This document shows, in pieces, positions 48,785-59,064 of a DNA stretch of 64,000 nt (position 1 is its first letter; the number at the start of each line of letters is the position of its first letter). The notes under the pieces were generated by a model, which ran no database searches, was not told the DNA's origin, and saw only the letters and a program-made list of their open reading frames with translations. Source of the stretch: Gracilaria domingensis (Eukaryota > Rhodophyta > Florideophyceae > Gracilariales > Gracilariaceae); NCBI GenBank assembly GCA_022539475.1, contig VCMS01000005.1, positions 1-64,000 on the forward strand, given 5' to 3'. Both the position numbers and the translations under genes were made by a program.

Positions 48785-51312
48785 CTAGCGTGCCAGGATG
48801 CTGCTCCCAGATGACGCCGTTTGCGTCACCGTTCCGCAGAAACGCGCCATGAACTCAACACCGCTTCCAATCGCACGCATCACGCAGTGCATTCGTGTCC
48901 ATCGTCCCAAAAACCTCACCACGCTCAACAATGAGTGAGCCGTCAGAGTCTCAATCGTTTCTGTGTAGCAACTGGTTACGAACCCGTTCACCACGATATT
49001 ACCTCCTTCTGTATGTGGATTGAACAGGCCGCGTTCGACTACCCATTCCGTCTTCCAGATTCTTGAGTATCCGTTCACGCGTCGTAACATGTCTCCAACC
49101 TGCACTTCTCTCGCGCGTTTCAGACCACGATGGACGTATACCATGTGTCCCCCAGTGGTGGTAAGACTTTCATTACCTGCGTAAAATCTCACAAATTCTG
49201 CGTGAATCCATTTCTCCTTGTGCGTGAACAGAAAGATGGGCTCCATATCAGTTCCCGAATCAACCTTGTCACCGATTGTCAACTCTTCCATTGTCTTATA
49301 TCCTCCATTTGTTTTCACTATGGCTGACGCCGGGAAGCATGTGCTACTACCATCTACGGAATTTTCCTCCCGATCGCCCCCATCATTGACGTTGTTGGGA
49401 TCATTATCGCCCTGTGAAGAAGACGGCGAAGCGGTTAGTGAAACTGATGGTGATGCACTAGTAGTACCCGAACCGAAAGATGCCGATGGTGTCGCAGAGG
49501 AAGCTTCTTGCGATATACTAACTGCCGGAGTCACTGTTTTCTCCGGAAACGTTGGCGCAGTTGGACTTGTACTTGCTGTCGGAGCCAATGAGACTGTTTG
49601 GGATGGCATCAGCGTCACAGTCGAAGAAACTGAGGCTGTAATGCTTGGAGAACTCGTCATCAAAGCTGTTGGGGTCGGTGAAACCGTGGAAGAGGGTTCA
49701 ACAGATTTTCTTGCACTAGGTGAAGATGATGAAGCCACGCTCGTAGATGGTGATGGGCTCAGGGTGGAAGATGCACTTGAGGAAGGTGACGGCAGGATAG
49801 TTGGCGTAGGCGATAAGTCCTTAATCGATATCGTTGCAGAAGGTGTCGCAGTAGCAGTAGTCTGTGAGGGTAAAAACGTCATGCTAGTAGTAGGCTGTTC
49901 TGCGTGTTTCGATGCTGATACAGAGGGTTCCAAGCTTTTTGAAGAAGATACGGTCGGTATCATACTTGTCGAAGCTGCTGCAGAGTGCGAGGGACTTTTT
50001 GAAAGAGAAGCGGTGGGTGTCGTACTCACTGACGCCAAAACCGATGGAGACGATGACGCACTCGGCGAACTCGGAATTATGCTGCTTGAGGAAGATGGTG
50101 ATGGCATCACACTCAGCGACGAACTTTCTGAGGCAGTGGCGGAAGAACTTACAGTCGGAGTAATAGAGACTGATGCAGAAGAGCTCGGCGTCGAGCTGCT
50201 CGATCCAGAGGCAGATGGTGAAGCCTTTGGACTGGAGCTCGATGTCGGGGTCACTGAAACACTTGGAGAGGGTGCTGCGCTCGCCGAGGCACTAATGGAA
50301 GCGGATGCAGAGTGCGATGTACTTACCGAAGGGGAACTACTCATCGACGGTGTCACAGTAGGGCTAGGAGTTCTTGTTGGACGCATTGATACAGACGAAG
50401 TTGTTGAAGGAGAAGCTGATGATGTTGGAGTAGGTAATTGTGATGAGCTTATTGAGGGAGAGGCTGACGCACTGGGTGGTATCATAGATATTGATGGAGA
50501 AACCGAAGGCTGTACCAAATAAGGATATTCACAAATTGTCAGATGTTCAGCGAATGCGGTCTTTGAAGCTGATCGGGGAGACGTACCGTTGGAGAAGAAG
50601 AGTCCGAAGGTCTCGGGGAATTCTTGATGATACTTTGCACATCTGACTCAACTCGATAGATACAAGTAGTTCCTTCTCTGACCACCACCATGTATCGAAT
50701 GTTTCCGATCAAAGGCAATGTGATTACAACGGGCTCCTCTTGGATTACTTTCTTCACAACTTGGAGTTGTACCAACTTGGATTCGTCAAAAAAGAAGTAC
50801 GATTCTGCTGAACTAAACCAACCCTGCCCGCAAACGCGCACAGAATCTTGTACAGATACATAGTATCTATTTCCGGCAAGCTGCTGAGCAACGCTTTTGT
50901 ACAAAATGGACTTGTCCAGACTCATGTCAACTTCTTCCAGAAAGTCCGAAAGAATTTGGCCTCGGAGGTTAGTAGATTGTACAAGCCGTTGTATTCCGCT
51001 ATCCGTGCAGTTAATTGGATTCAACGTGTCGGACTCGGATATTTTCATATCAGTGTGATGCAGAAGAAGCTGAGAGCCCTCCTCGGTTGGAGTTCCCGTA
51101 TACTGAATCCGATGTGGACATGATGGAACTGAACCGTGTCGATACTGAACCATGAGCTCATAGCTGGCCCTAAACTCTGACGCTGTAAAAGCTCGAACTG
51201 AGAGATTGTTTAGCTCCGGGGACTCGGAAATTGTTTTGGGCTTTGGCGCTGCCTGAATGCCTGCAAGGAGCAATACGCTCAGGAGGCATAGAAGGGAGAA
51301 TAGATAAGACAT
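48785..51312 (-). CDS. Secreted protein with Ser/Pro/Thr-rich stalk and hedgehog-type Hint domain
   Basis: Two exons, 50587-51312 and 48785-50509, encode 816 residues. The 77-nt intron has GTACGT...TACAG ends and keeps the frame (SSSPT|PSVSPS). Residues 1-22 form a signal peptide (LFSLLCLLSVLLLAGIQA). Residues 23-235 are an unrecognised domain with four Cys. Residues 240-600 are a low-complexity stalk of Ser/Pro/Thr/Ala likely to be heavily glycosylated. From about 633 comes a Hint domain: CFPASAIVKT with the nucleophilic Cys, IGDKV, TTTGGHMVYVHRG (TxxH), VGDML, and IVVNGFVTSCY followed by an His, as in hedgehog proteins. Hint domains cut the peptide bond before the Cys and can attach a lipid to the released N-terminus. 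Here the released part would be a glycosylated extracellular protein. Confidence 0.85.
50510..50586 (-). other. Intron of the Hint-domain gene
   Basis: On the minus strand it starts GTACGT, has CTGAC as a candidate branch point and ends GGTACAG. Without it the upstream frame stops 16 codons after the splice point and the Ser-rich frame has no ATG-signal peptide start. Confidence 0.8.
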
Positions 51313-53446
51313 GACCTGAGAGATAAAGAAGTTGGGCAGTCGGGCTGCTTCGAAGGGTGAAGAGTATGATGAGAATATATATGCAGTGAGACAGTCTGAG
51401 AGAACAATGATTTATACGACGGAAGAAACAAGGTCGAAACGCTCGATGGGGGTAGGAGTGACAAGCAGTGGATGGGGAGCTTTCACAGAAGGCTGACAAA
51501 GGAGGATGGTATGCTCATGTAGTTGTGTGACTGAAGAGCATGTGACCAAGTTTTGTGGGGTGACAAGGACAACTGAACTGTGGTACTACGAAGGAGTGAC
51601 GTTTACATCATGAAGGTGGCTGACTTTAGCAGGAGTTTCGATGGCAGCTCGCGGGACGGAGTATCCTTGCCGGAGCGGGTGTGAATTGAGCGGTTGAATT
51701 TTTGTACTTGGAGCTACGTTCGATTTTAAGACGGTATCATACCCCTGGCAACGGGTGTGTGCAAGCGTTGCTATTTGTTGGGTGGTTTGAAATTGGTATT
51801 TAAAAAAGAAGCAGTGCGAGACCTGGCTTCACATCAGTTGCTGCTAAGATGCAAACGTTGGGCTGAGGTTTGTTCGTGGTGCAGCATAGATACGTCGGGG
51901 TGGCGTGGCAGTGAGACGGTGGGTTAGGCGGAATAAAATTGACGCTCTTGAACGCAGAAGGTACTGTATAAGGATATCTGTCGTCCATATGATAGCCAGC
52001 GTTTGAGTACGAATCGTAAGCATCACAGACAGTACGTCACGGTCTGGAGCGAGGTCGATGAAATGTCGGAGTGGTGCATGGGGAGGGAGAGGAAAGAAGC
52101 TTCGGTAGTGGAGCTATGACGCGTTTCTTGAAATGTAATTTTACAAAGCGGAGGCCTGGTTGAGGTTCACGTTGTGAAGGACATTTGCTGGTTGAGCGTG
52201 AGTCATCGTGCTTCCGATGAATCAGATCGTAGAGCTGGGGTGACAAGTTTTGTGAGCGCAACAGTTTGCGTAAAAGTTTGCGTGCCAAAGTTGCAAAGAT
52301 ACAATATATTTAACAAATATATTTACGTTATCGATAGGACGGAATTCACAACCTTGCAGTGCGGAGAATCTCCACGGGAGAACATGCCCAGCACATGCCA
52401 GCTTGGCATGACCATGCAGAGGTTCCATTCGCACGCAGCAGCGAACGTGTCGATATCTGCTGCCTATGAATACAGCGAGAAGGTAAAATTTGAATAGTTT
52501 TGGCTCATCGCGTCAGTGCACAAGTTTAGCTTGCCAGCAGTGCAAAATGTATTTGTCAAACGTGGATTGAATTTATTGGCCCTATAGCACGTGTAGTAGC
52601 CGCGCATTACAGAATCCAAATTTTGAAGAACCCTTGTTCCAGCTGTAAGACTGCGAAGCCAAAGGCGACGAAATCGCGTGCCGCAGTTTGTCGGTCTCAA
52701 AGTTTCGCGCGATTCGCCACCATACCGTTTGTGGAATGCCCCGGCCGCAGAACACGCCGACACCCTGGTGCGGCACCTGATCCTGCTGGTGAACGCAGCT
52801 CAGTGGAGCAGCTCATCTTACGAAGGTACTGCAGTCGCGAAGAAAATAGGTATGAAACTGAAAAAGATTGGTACATCCATCTGGGAATTACATCACATGA
52901 GATAATATCTAATAATATTATTATTCTAGAGCGCGGAAAAATTTCAAATAAAGTTCGCGCAAAAAAGTTACAGCTCAAAAAACGCAATATAAAAATAGCG
53001 AGCGGTCAGCAAATCAGCTCGCAGCGCGTGCAAGGCTCGTGGCCCGTGGCAGACACGTGCGCACGGAGCGGTGCGGCGAGCGCGGCGCGGCGCCAAACAC
53101 GTGCCCCGCACTCGTATATCATTCACCGCCGGGCGCCACGTTTTGGAGCACATCGTCAAACACATCACCGCCAAAGTCAAAAAGACGTTCGTTCACCACA
53201 TGGCTCCTCCACAGCGACGCCGGCGCTTACCCTGTCTCACCGTGCACGTCCTTCATATTTCAACTGCGCCCGCCCTATGCGACTCACCCGGCAGCCGCTC
53301 GCAACTGTCGCTTTGCTACGATTCGAGCTTACCCCACCCCCCCACTCCAACTCGAGTCGTACTACCGAGTTAACCACTCCCATACACTGTCGTCGCATCC
53401 TCCGTCCTATCGCGGCCCGCGGCGTCCTTCTGCAAGCCCATCCAAC
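51313..53446. other. Divergent promoter region between two secreted-protein genes
   Basis: No gene is supported. Bases 53030-53150 are GC-rich with CACGTG-type words and CCACGTTTTGG near 53138; a C run (CCCCACCCCCCCACTCC) lies at about 53335. A TATAAAAAT word is near 52990. Confidence 0.5.
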
Positions 53447-54883
53447 ATGTTTACCGCCACGATCGCCCTTTCCCTCCCGCTGCTTCTCCTCCCAGTGTTT
53501 GCCGACTATTGCACCCCGGGCTACATGTACACCCCACAAGGCTGTGAGCCCTGTCCCGCCGGCACCTTCTCCACAACCTACAACTCAACCACTTGTCAAA
53601 CATGTCCGAGCGGAACTGTCACCGAGGAGTTCGGCTCAACAATCTGCAACCGATGTGGTCCGCAATCGTACCCCGATGAGACGCATTCCTTCTGCATGTG
53701 CAACAAGGGCTTCTACAAGTCTGAGACTATGACGCGATGCACCTTCTGCCCACCAGGCAACTCAGTCATGCAATTCGGATGCTATCCGTGTGCTCCTGGC
53801 ACATATCAGCCCAACGTAGGGGAGCCGTCATGCATTCCATGCGAAGAGGGGTTGGTTTCCGCCAAGGGTGCTGTTCAATGCATCAACTGCGGACGCGATC
53901 GCACCCTCATTGACGGCACGTGTGCCACTTGCCCCCCAGGCATGTATTTCTATCAACCGCTTGGAAGATGTGATCGATGTCCGAGAAATACCTTCAAGTC
54001 CACTCCAGGTCTGTCCGATTGCATGCCATGCGAGGGCAATTCGTACGCCGATCTCGGCTCTAGTCAGTGCGTTACCTGTCCGCCCGGACTGGTGTGGGCC
54101 GACGGAGCGTGTAAGAAATGTGCCGCTGGCGAGTTCTACAACCAGGAGTTCAATACTTGTGACAAATGCTCTCGCAACTTTATTACAAGCGCTGCGAACG
54201 TGTTGGACAAATGCGAAGCGTGTGATATGAATTCGTACGCTGAGGAAGGCTCTTCTTCTTGTACTTATTGCCCGAAAGGTATGGCTATGGTCGATGGAAA
54301 ATGTTCAAAATGCCCCATGGGTACTCACTTTGACCGCGCGACGCTGTCGTGCATAAAATGTTCAGGTGGATTCACGTCTGCGGGCGGTATCATGACGGAA
54401 TGTGAGAAGTGTCCGCCTGGAACTAACTCATTCGATGGGGGTGAATGTATCAGGTGTGAGGCCGGCACCGTGCTTCTGGACGAAACGGGGTGGTGCGGAA
54501 AGTGTGCACCCGGTTACATGTACAACAGCATGGACCGAAGATGTGATGAATGCCCCGTGCAGACATTCAGTAAGGGCGGCGACGAGACAATATGCCACCA
54601 ATGTAACGTGGGGTCGATGGCTATGGCAGGGTCTTCAGAGTGTGTGTGGTGTGAGCAAGGAAAGGTGCTAATGTCTAATACTGGCAAGTGTGGCGTATGC
54701 CGACCTGGTCAGCGGTACAACCAGTACGTGCTGCAATGTCTAGAATGCTTCCAAGGATCAGTGAATCCGAACCACTCTACGGACGCTGCGTGCGAAGTGT
54801 GTCCGATGGGGTTAACTTCGAATGAGGATAGAACAGCATGTGTGAAGGGGCGGAAAAAGTTTGCGGCTGGATACCTGCATTGA
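53447..54883 (+). CDS. Cys-rich secreted protein with ephrin-receptor-like (GCC2/GCC3) repeats
   Basis: The protein has 478 residues from ATG 53447. A signal peptide (TATIALSLPLLLLPVFADYC) is followed by a regular array to the end. About ten modules of 40-45 residues carry the pattern C-P-P-G-(T/M)-x-Y...C-x-x-C...G-x-x-x-C-x-x-C, for example CPPGMYFYQPLGRCDRC, CAAGEFYNQEFNTCDKC and CPPGTNSFDGGECIRC. These resemble GCC2/GCC3 or TNFR-like modules found in extracellular proteins of animals, protists and algae. There is no membrane segment and no GPI-like tail, so it is predicted to be secreted, perhaps a wall or matrix protein. The open frame reaches back to 53039, but the signal peptide fixes the start. 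Confidence 0.83.
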   Translation: MFTATIALSLPLLLLPVFADYCTPGYMYTPQGCEPCPAGTFSTTYNSTTCQTCPSGTVTEEFGSTICNRCGPQSYPDETHSFCMCNKGFYKSETMTRCTFCPPGNSVMQFGCYPCAPGTYQPNVGEPSCIPCEEGLVSAKGAVQCINCGRDRTLIDGTCATCPPGMYFYQPLGRCDRCPRNTFKSTPGLSDCMPCEGNSYADLGSSQCVTCPPGLVWADGACKKCAAGEFYNQEFNTCDKCSRNFITSAANVLDKCEACDMNSYAEEGSSSCTYCPKGMAMVDGKCSKCPMGTHFDRATLSCIKCSGGFTSAGGIMTECEKCPPGTNSFDGGECIRCEAGTVLLDETGWCGKCAPGYMYNSMDRRCDECPVQTFSKGGDETICHQCNVGSMAMAGSSECVWCEQGKVLMSNTGKCGVCRPGQRYNQYVLQCLECFQGSVNPNHSTDAACEVCPMGLTSNEDRTACVKGRKKFAAGYLH

Positions 54884-55410
54884 GTGGAGGATATCTTCGT
54901 GGGGCAGATTGCGTGCGCTTGACTAGGGAGAGCTGTTTGTACATAGAAAGTTTGCGCTAGGGGTTCAAAGGAGGGGTATGTACAGCGATAGGAACACGAG
55001 TAAACCGCAGGTGTTATGTTAAGGATATCCCTCACAACAGAATCTCGACACAAGGAATCTCTGATCTCTCGTTAGTCGTGCCAGTACGGGCGGTGTTGTG
55101 ACAGCATGTAACGTTAACTTTTTTTCCTGACGCGAACTTCGCGAAGGCGTTTCGAAGCGGCTGACTAACTTACGGTAGATAGATAGCTAGAGGTGCACAT
55201 CCCTGTCGCGAGTGCGCGAATCGAAAAGTGAGAGCCGTTCGTTCGCCGAACTTCGGGAACCGTTCGAGTCGACAGTGTCGACTCGTCGACTCGACAGTGT
55301 CGAATCGACAGGTCACGTTTTGATGCTCGACAAGTGGCGCAGCGAGCGCACTGCACGATGATGACTGGGATAAATTACGACTGGTACTGGTTCGCCCCCC
55401 AACACCGGGC
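54884..55410. other. Intergenic DNA upstream of tRNA-Asn
   Basis: No gene is seen. It contains the GTCGAC palindrome pair at 55266-55303. Confidence 0.5.
55266..55303. repeat. Paired GTCGAC palindromes
   Basis: GAGTCGACA-G-TGTCGACTC (55266-55284) is followed by a second copy centred on TCGACA-G-TGTCGA (55291-55303). The pair lies about 110 bp before the tRNA gene and has no evident function. Confidence 0.7.
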
Positions 55411-55484
55411 GTCTCCATAGCTCAGCCGGTTAGAGCGCGGGACTGTTAATCTCGAGGCCGTGGGTTCAAGCCCCACTGGGGACT
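55411..55484 (+). tRNA. tRNA-Asn (anticodon GTT)
   Basis: A full cloverleaf can be drawn. The acceptor stem GTCTCCA/TGGGGAC has one G-T pair. The D stem is GCTC/GAGC. The anticodon stem CGGGA/TCTCG has loop CTGTTAA (anticodon GTT). The variable loop is short, and the T arm is GTGGG-TTCAAGC-CCCAC. Internal A box (TAGCTCAGCCGG) and B box (GGTTCAAGCC-like) are present. There is no intron, and the discriminator base is T. CCA is not encoded, as expected for a nuclear gene. Confidence 0.93.
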
Positions 55485-55499
55485 TTCGCAGAGCTACAC

Positions 55500-55504
55500 T
55501 TTTT
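55500..55504 (+). terminator. RNA polymerase III terminator
   Basis: A run of five T starts 16 bases after the tRNA end, the usual pol III stop signal. Confidence 0.7.
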
Positions 55505-55619
55505 GACTTTGACAGATTTTATTTTTGGCTATCTCCTAATAGGAGACTCCTATGATACTGAAACCATGGCTACCGTTGGAGATATCAGTGCCGTCGGTAG
55601 ACAGCCTTCGTCGATAACC

Positions 55620-57524
55620 TTAGTTCACTTCTGCACGGACCGCGCCTTCGGTGTTGACCAGTCGTCTTCCAAGAGCCTTACCGTTCTCGTATGAATAATG
55701 GCCGTTCCACCCATCCGCTACAAGCAGCTTTCCAGCCTTGAGCACCACTACGTCTAGAATGCTTGTCATCCTCATGTACTGTCGGGGATAAAACCTGCCC
55801 GCCATCTTCTTCACGCCCCTGAAGTATGCATCCGTGTAGAAAACGCCTCCAGTCATTTCCACATCGATTCCGGACTCGCTTGAGAAAATATCAAACCAGC
55901 AGTGTCTTGGACCGATTTCCACATCCGATTTGATCTTAATAAATCGATCCATACTGTTCCCACGCAGTTGCTGCATCGCTTCGTGTCGCGGTGTTTGTTC
56001 CGTATCAATCAAAGCTGTTGCGGGGTTTCTAATGTCGACCATAATCCCCTGATCATTTCCACCTCCAGTAAACCGCTTTTTGGACCACGAGCACGTGTTC
56101 AGAGCCCCATTCCATTGTTCATAAATCCCACGACGCACTACTTCTCTATCACGGCTCGAAATCTTGTCCTTGTTTAGTTCAAATCGCCTGTCCACGCTGT
56201 CTGGGAAATTATCGTCCACCCGGAGAACGTTGAACCGCCTGCCAGAGCGCTTTCCAAACATTTTCAACTCTTCAAGAATCTCATCCTCATGCGCATCAAT
56301 TGCTACCGTTTTTCCCGTACGTAAGGTAGCCAGCGCTGCACCGAAGTCTTGCTTCATGTGAAACTCAATCAGTAACTCCCAATTCTCATTCATGATTGCC
56401 AGAATACTGGTATGATGTCTGGTAACAAATCGTCTTCCGCGGCTCAGATGCATGTGAATCACAAGCACCACAACCCGCTTTTGCTCTTCCAAAACAAATG
56501 AGAATGTCTTGAAACCATCATGTGACTCATCCTGTCGGCCATGACTTGTAGCAGAATCTGCCGTTTTCCAAGCCGTGTACCCAAACATAGGTCGGTACTC
56601 TCCCGGGTATGAGCCATGTTCGTGATCATAATAGCACCAATAAATGCTGTCGATCGGAGAATGCCATGTCCGCCATACAAGCGGTTCCCCCATTTCTTTG
56701 GCTATTGCTTTGTCTCTTGTTTCTATCACATGAAGATCATGAAGCCAGTCTGGACACTTCTCGTTTGCTTTCACTTCTACTGCGTCCACAATATCCCCAT
56801 TGAATGGGGACCATACTGTTACAGGCACCCCAGGATACTCGAAAGCTTCTATACTTCCATTCTCTGTTGTATTGGCAAACACCAGTGTCATGCGAATGCA
56901 TGGCAATCCATTAACCTTAACAGAGCCTGGGTGCGGAAGGAGGAGTGGAACATCCTTCTCAACGACCGTCTCTACGACTGCAGCATGTGATGGAAGCGTA
57001 AGATTCTTCCCAGTTCTCTCTGAATCTCCGACCCTAATACTTTTCCCTGATGACGAACGAAGGGCAAACAATCCGGTCCAATTGGTGCTCAACCCTTCAA
57101 CTGACTCAAGCTGTCGCAGATGCTTGCCATTTAAGCCACGCGCGTTGAGTAGCAAAAACACGCGAGCACGATGATTGAGATGTACTTCTACATATGTGGC
57201 CTTACTTTTGTTCTTACTTGCAGCAATAAATAGACTGTCCAGCGGCCCTGATGAAAAGGATTCCAGTGATGGAAAGCGATCGTACAAAGCCGATCGAGGA
57301 GCGAAAAGCATTCCAAGAGTCGAATGTCCGGAGTTCATCATTCGATAGTACCTACTCATTACCACTGGTTTTGGTCGAGTTTCACTGTATCTGTTATTTG
57401 TGTACAGAGGGTGATCCAGATAGCTGTAGTTGGCTATTTCCAGCGACCTTGCATCACTAGTCATCAGCAGGCATAATGCAAGTCCGAAAAACAACCAAGA
57501 AGGAACATATTCCCTTTGGACCAT
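55620..57524 (-). CDS. Orphan secreted glycoprotein
   Basis: The protein has 634 residues from ATG 57524. It begins with a signal peptide (WLFFGLALCLLMTSDARS) and has no other membrane segment. Several N-glycosylation sites (NYS, NKS, NWT, NLT, NTT, NGS) cluster in the first half. The middle carries IYWCYYDHEHGSYPGEYRPMF followed by a His/Arg-rich stretch (VLVIHMHLSRGRRFVTRHH). The DHEHGS motif and clustered His could bind a metal. The second half has Cys pairs and Trp-rich motifs (CWFDIFSSESG, ADGWNGHYSYENG). I recognise no family; an enzyme of the cell wall or an extracellular binding protein are both possible. Single exon, convergent with tRNA-Asn. Confidence 0.72.
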   Translation of the reverse strand: MVQREYVPSWLFFGLALCLLMTSDARSLEIANYSYLDHPLYTNNRYSETRPKPVVMSRYYRMMNSGHSTLGMLFAPRSALYDRFPSLESFSSGPLDSLFIAASKNKSKATYVEVHLNHRARVFLLLNARGLNGKHLRQLESVEGLSTNWTGLFALRSSSGKSIRVGDSERTGKNLTLPSHAAVVETVVEKDVPLLLPHPGSVKVNGLPCIRMTLVFANTTENGSIEAFEYPGVPVTVWSPFNGDIVDAVEVKANEKCPDWLHDLHVIETRDKAIAKEMGEPLVWRTWHSPIDSIYWCYYDHEHGSYPGEYRPMFGYTAWKTADSATSHGRQDESHDGFKTFSFVLEEQKRVVVLVIHMHLSRGRRFVTRHHTSILAIMNENWELLIEFHMKQDFGAALATLRTGKTVAIDAHEDEILEELKMFGKRSGRRFNVLRVDDNFPDSVDRRFELNKDKISSRDREVVRRGIYEQWNGALNTCSWSKKRFTGGGNDQGIMVDIRNPATALIDTEQTPRHEAMQQLRGNSMDRFIKIKSDVEIGPRHCWFDIFSSESGIDVEMTGGVFYTDAYFRGVKKMAGRFYPRQYMRMTSILDVVVLKAGKLLVADGWNGHYSYENGKALGRRLVNTEGAVRAEVN

Positions 57525-59064
57525 CTTGCTTAATCGTTGAAAATGAAGTAGTGGTTTCGTAGTTCACCGCCTCCAGTGCTCTGATTAGACTGCAGGACTA
57601 CTAAACAAAGGTTTGCTCGCCCTGCTCTGGAGAGAGAATTTTCTTCAGGGACCTTGGTATGAGAGGTTGCTGACCGCAGCAAAGAAGAAGAACAAGCAAC
57701 GTTTGTTGTTCTAGTCGATTATTGAGCTTCAAAGTATTTAACACAGCCGTTCTTGTTTGCTTCACACCCGTTGTGCTTTTGGAAACCGTTTTATACACAT
57801 GCGCGAAGAAGCATTCCGGTTGGGTCTTTAGCAGGCCTGGTCTATAGAAATTTATCATGAGTTCATTCATGTCTACATGTCACATCTTGGTTCGCTCTCG
57901 TCAATGCTTCAATATGAGTCAAACTAATCTCAAACCGAAGTCATCATTTCTGATTCTCGGCTAAACCAAACTGTATCCGTAAAGGCATGCCCTACCAGCC
58001 CTGCCCACATCCATGAAATGAGCGTCATTTGTTCAGCACACGGATTGTCGTCATTCTCTTGAAACTAGGATGTTGCCCTTTGCGTGTGCAGAAGAACGCA
58101 ATAATTATATAGAGGACGCCAAGACATTTAAAGAAGCATACCCTTCGGGTACCCTTTTATCGTCATACCCTTGACAAAAGGCTATTACGAGGGAAAACTT
58201 TCTGTAGAAAGAACGTTCTACTTCGACCTATGAATTAGAGGTCGATATCCGAAATAAAGAAAGAAGGCTACTGTACTACCCTTGATGTCGCACCGCCAAC
58301 TAATTTTTGTTTTGTATACTAGAATTTACTCGTCAGCAAAACGAATCGCGGCACTTACCAAGCGAGGGCTAACTCCTGAGCATGATTGTGACGTGTGGTA
58401 AAGTTTTATCCTCACTTTGAACAAGACTAAGTCGTAGAACAATTTGAATTTAAACAACACCGAGTAGTAAAGTTATCTCCAACAGGAACCGGTTCCCACA
58501 TATGCAGTGAAGGTAAGGCTAGCAGGAACGCTGCGCAGTTCTCATGAGTTCTCGTATATGTCAGTCTAGTCGTCCAACCCACGAGCGCGAAGTTGAGCAT
58601 GAAAACCAGGTGTGTATCTAAGGCTACAGCACTATCAAAGCATGAAGAATGTTTTTGCTTCACGAACTTCCTTCAAATGAACATTGTTAGAGGGGCTGGA
58701 TTTAAGACTTGCATTTGTAGATTTTTGTCTCAGAGATCGTTCTTCTTCTACAGACGTACTGCGGAGCTCGTCAGCGGAGTCAGGGGAATGTAGCTAGTCA
58801 CAGAATATCATAATCTAGCGCTGAGGCTAGAACGAACGACTTCCCAATTGACGGCTGTGGCTGTCAATCACCGCCGGTTAAGCAGTACAGCACCCAACGC
58901 CCCGCTCCCATGAGTACTTCAGCAGATCCCTAAGAACATTTCAAGAAAGCCACTCCATTGTTTATTTGTTCGTCTACAGAAAAGTACAAATTCGGCTAGC
59001 ATTTCAGCATTAATGGTGAGTAAAAGGCAACCCTCTTACCCTGCCTGTTGTGGACGCGCCAAGC
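57525..59064. other. Intergenic DNA
   Basis: No gene is supported; only short frames. Confidence 0.5.

Noticed and set aside
48785-49400. Hint domain read as an intein
   Set aside because: No C-terminal extein and no Asn/nucleophile junction; the SCY...H end and secreted context fit a hedgehog-type domain.
49218-50522. 434-codon + strand frame opposite the Ser-rich stalk
   Set aside because: An acidic Val/Gly/Glu repeat that is the mirror of Ser/Thr/Pro codons on the other strand; the sense gene has signal peptide, intron and Hint domain.
52623-53732. 369-codon + strand frame before the Cys-rich gene
   Set aside because: Overlaps the signal-peptide start of that gene in another frame; Ser/Pro/Arg composition follows the C-rich leader.
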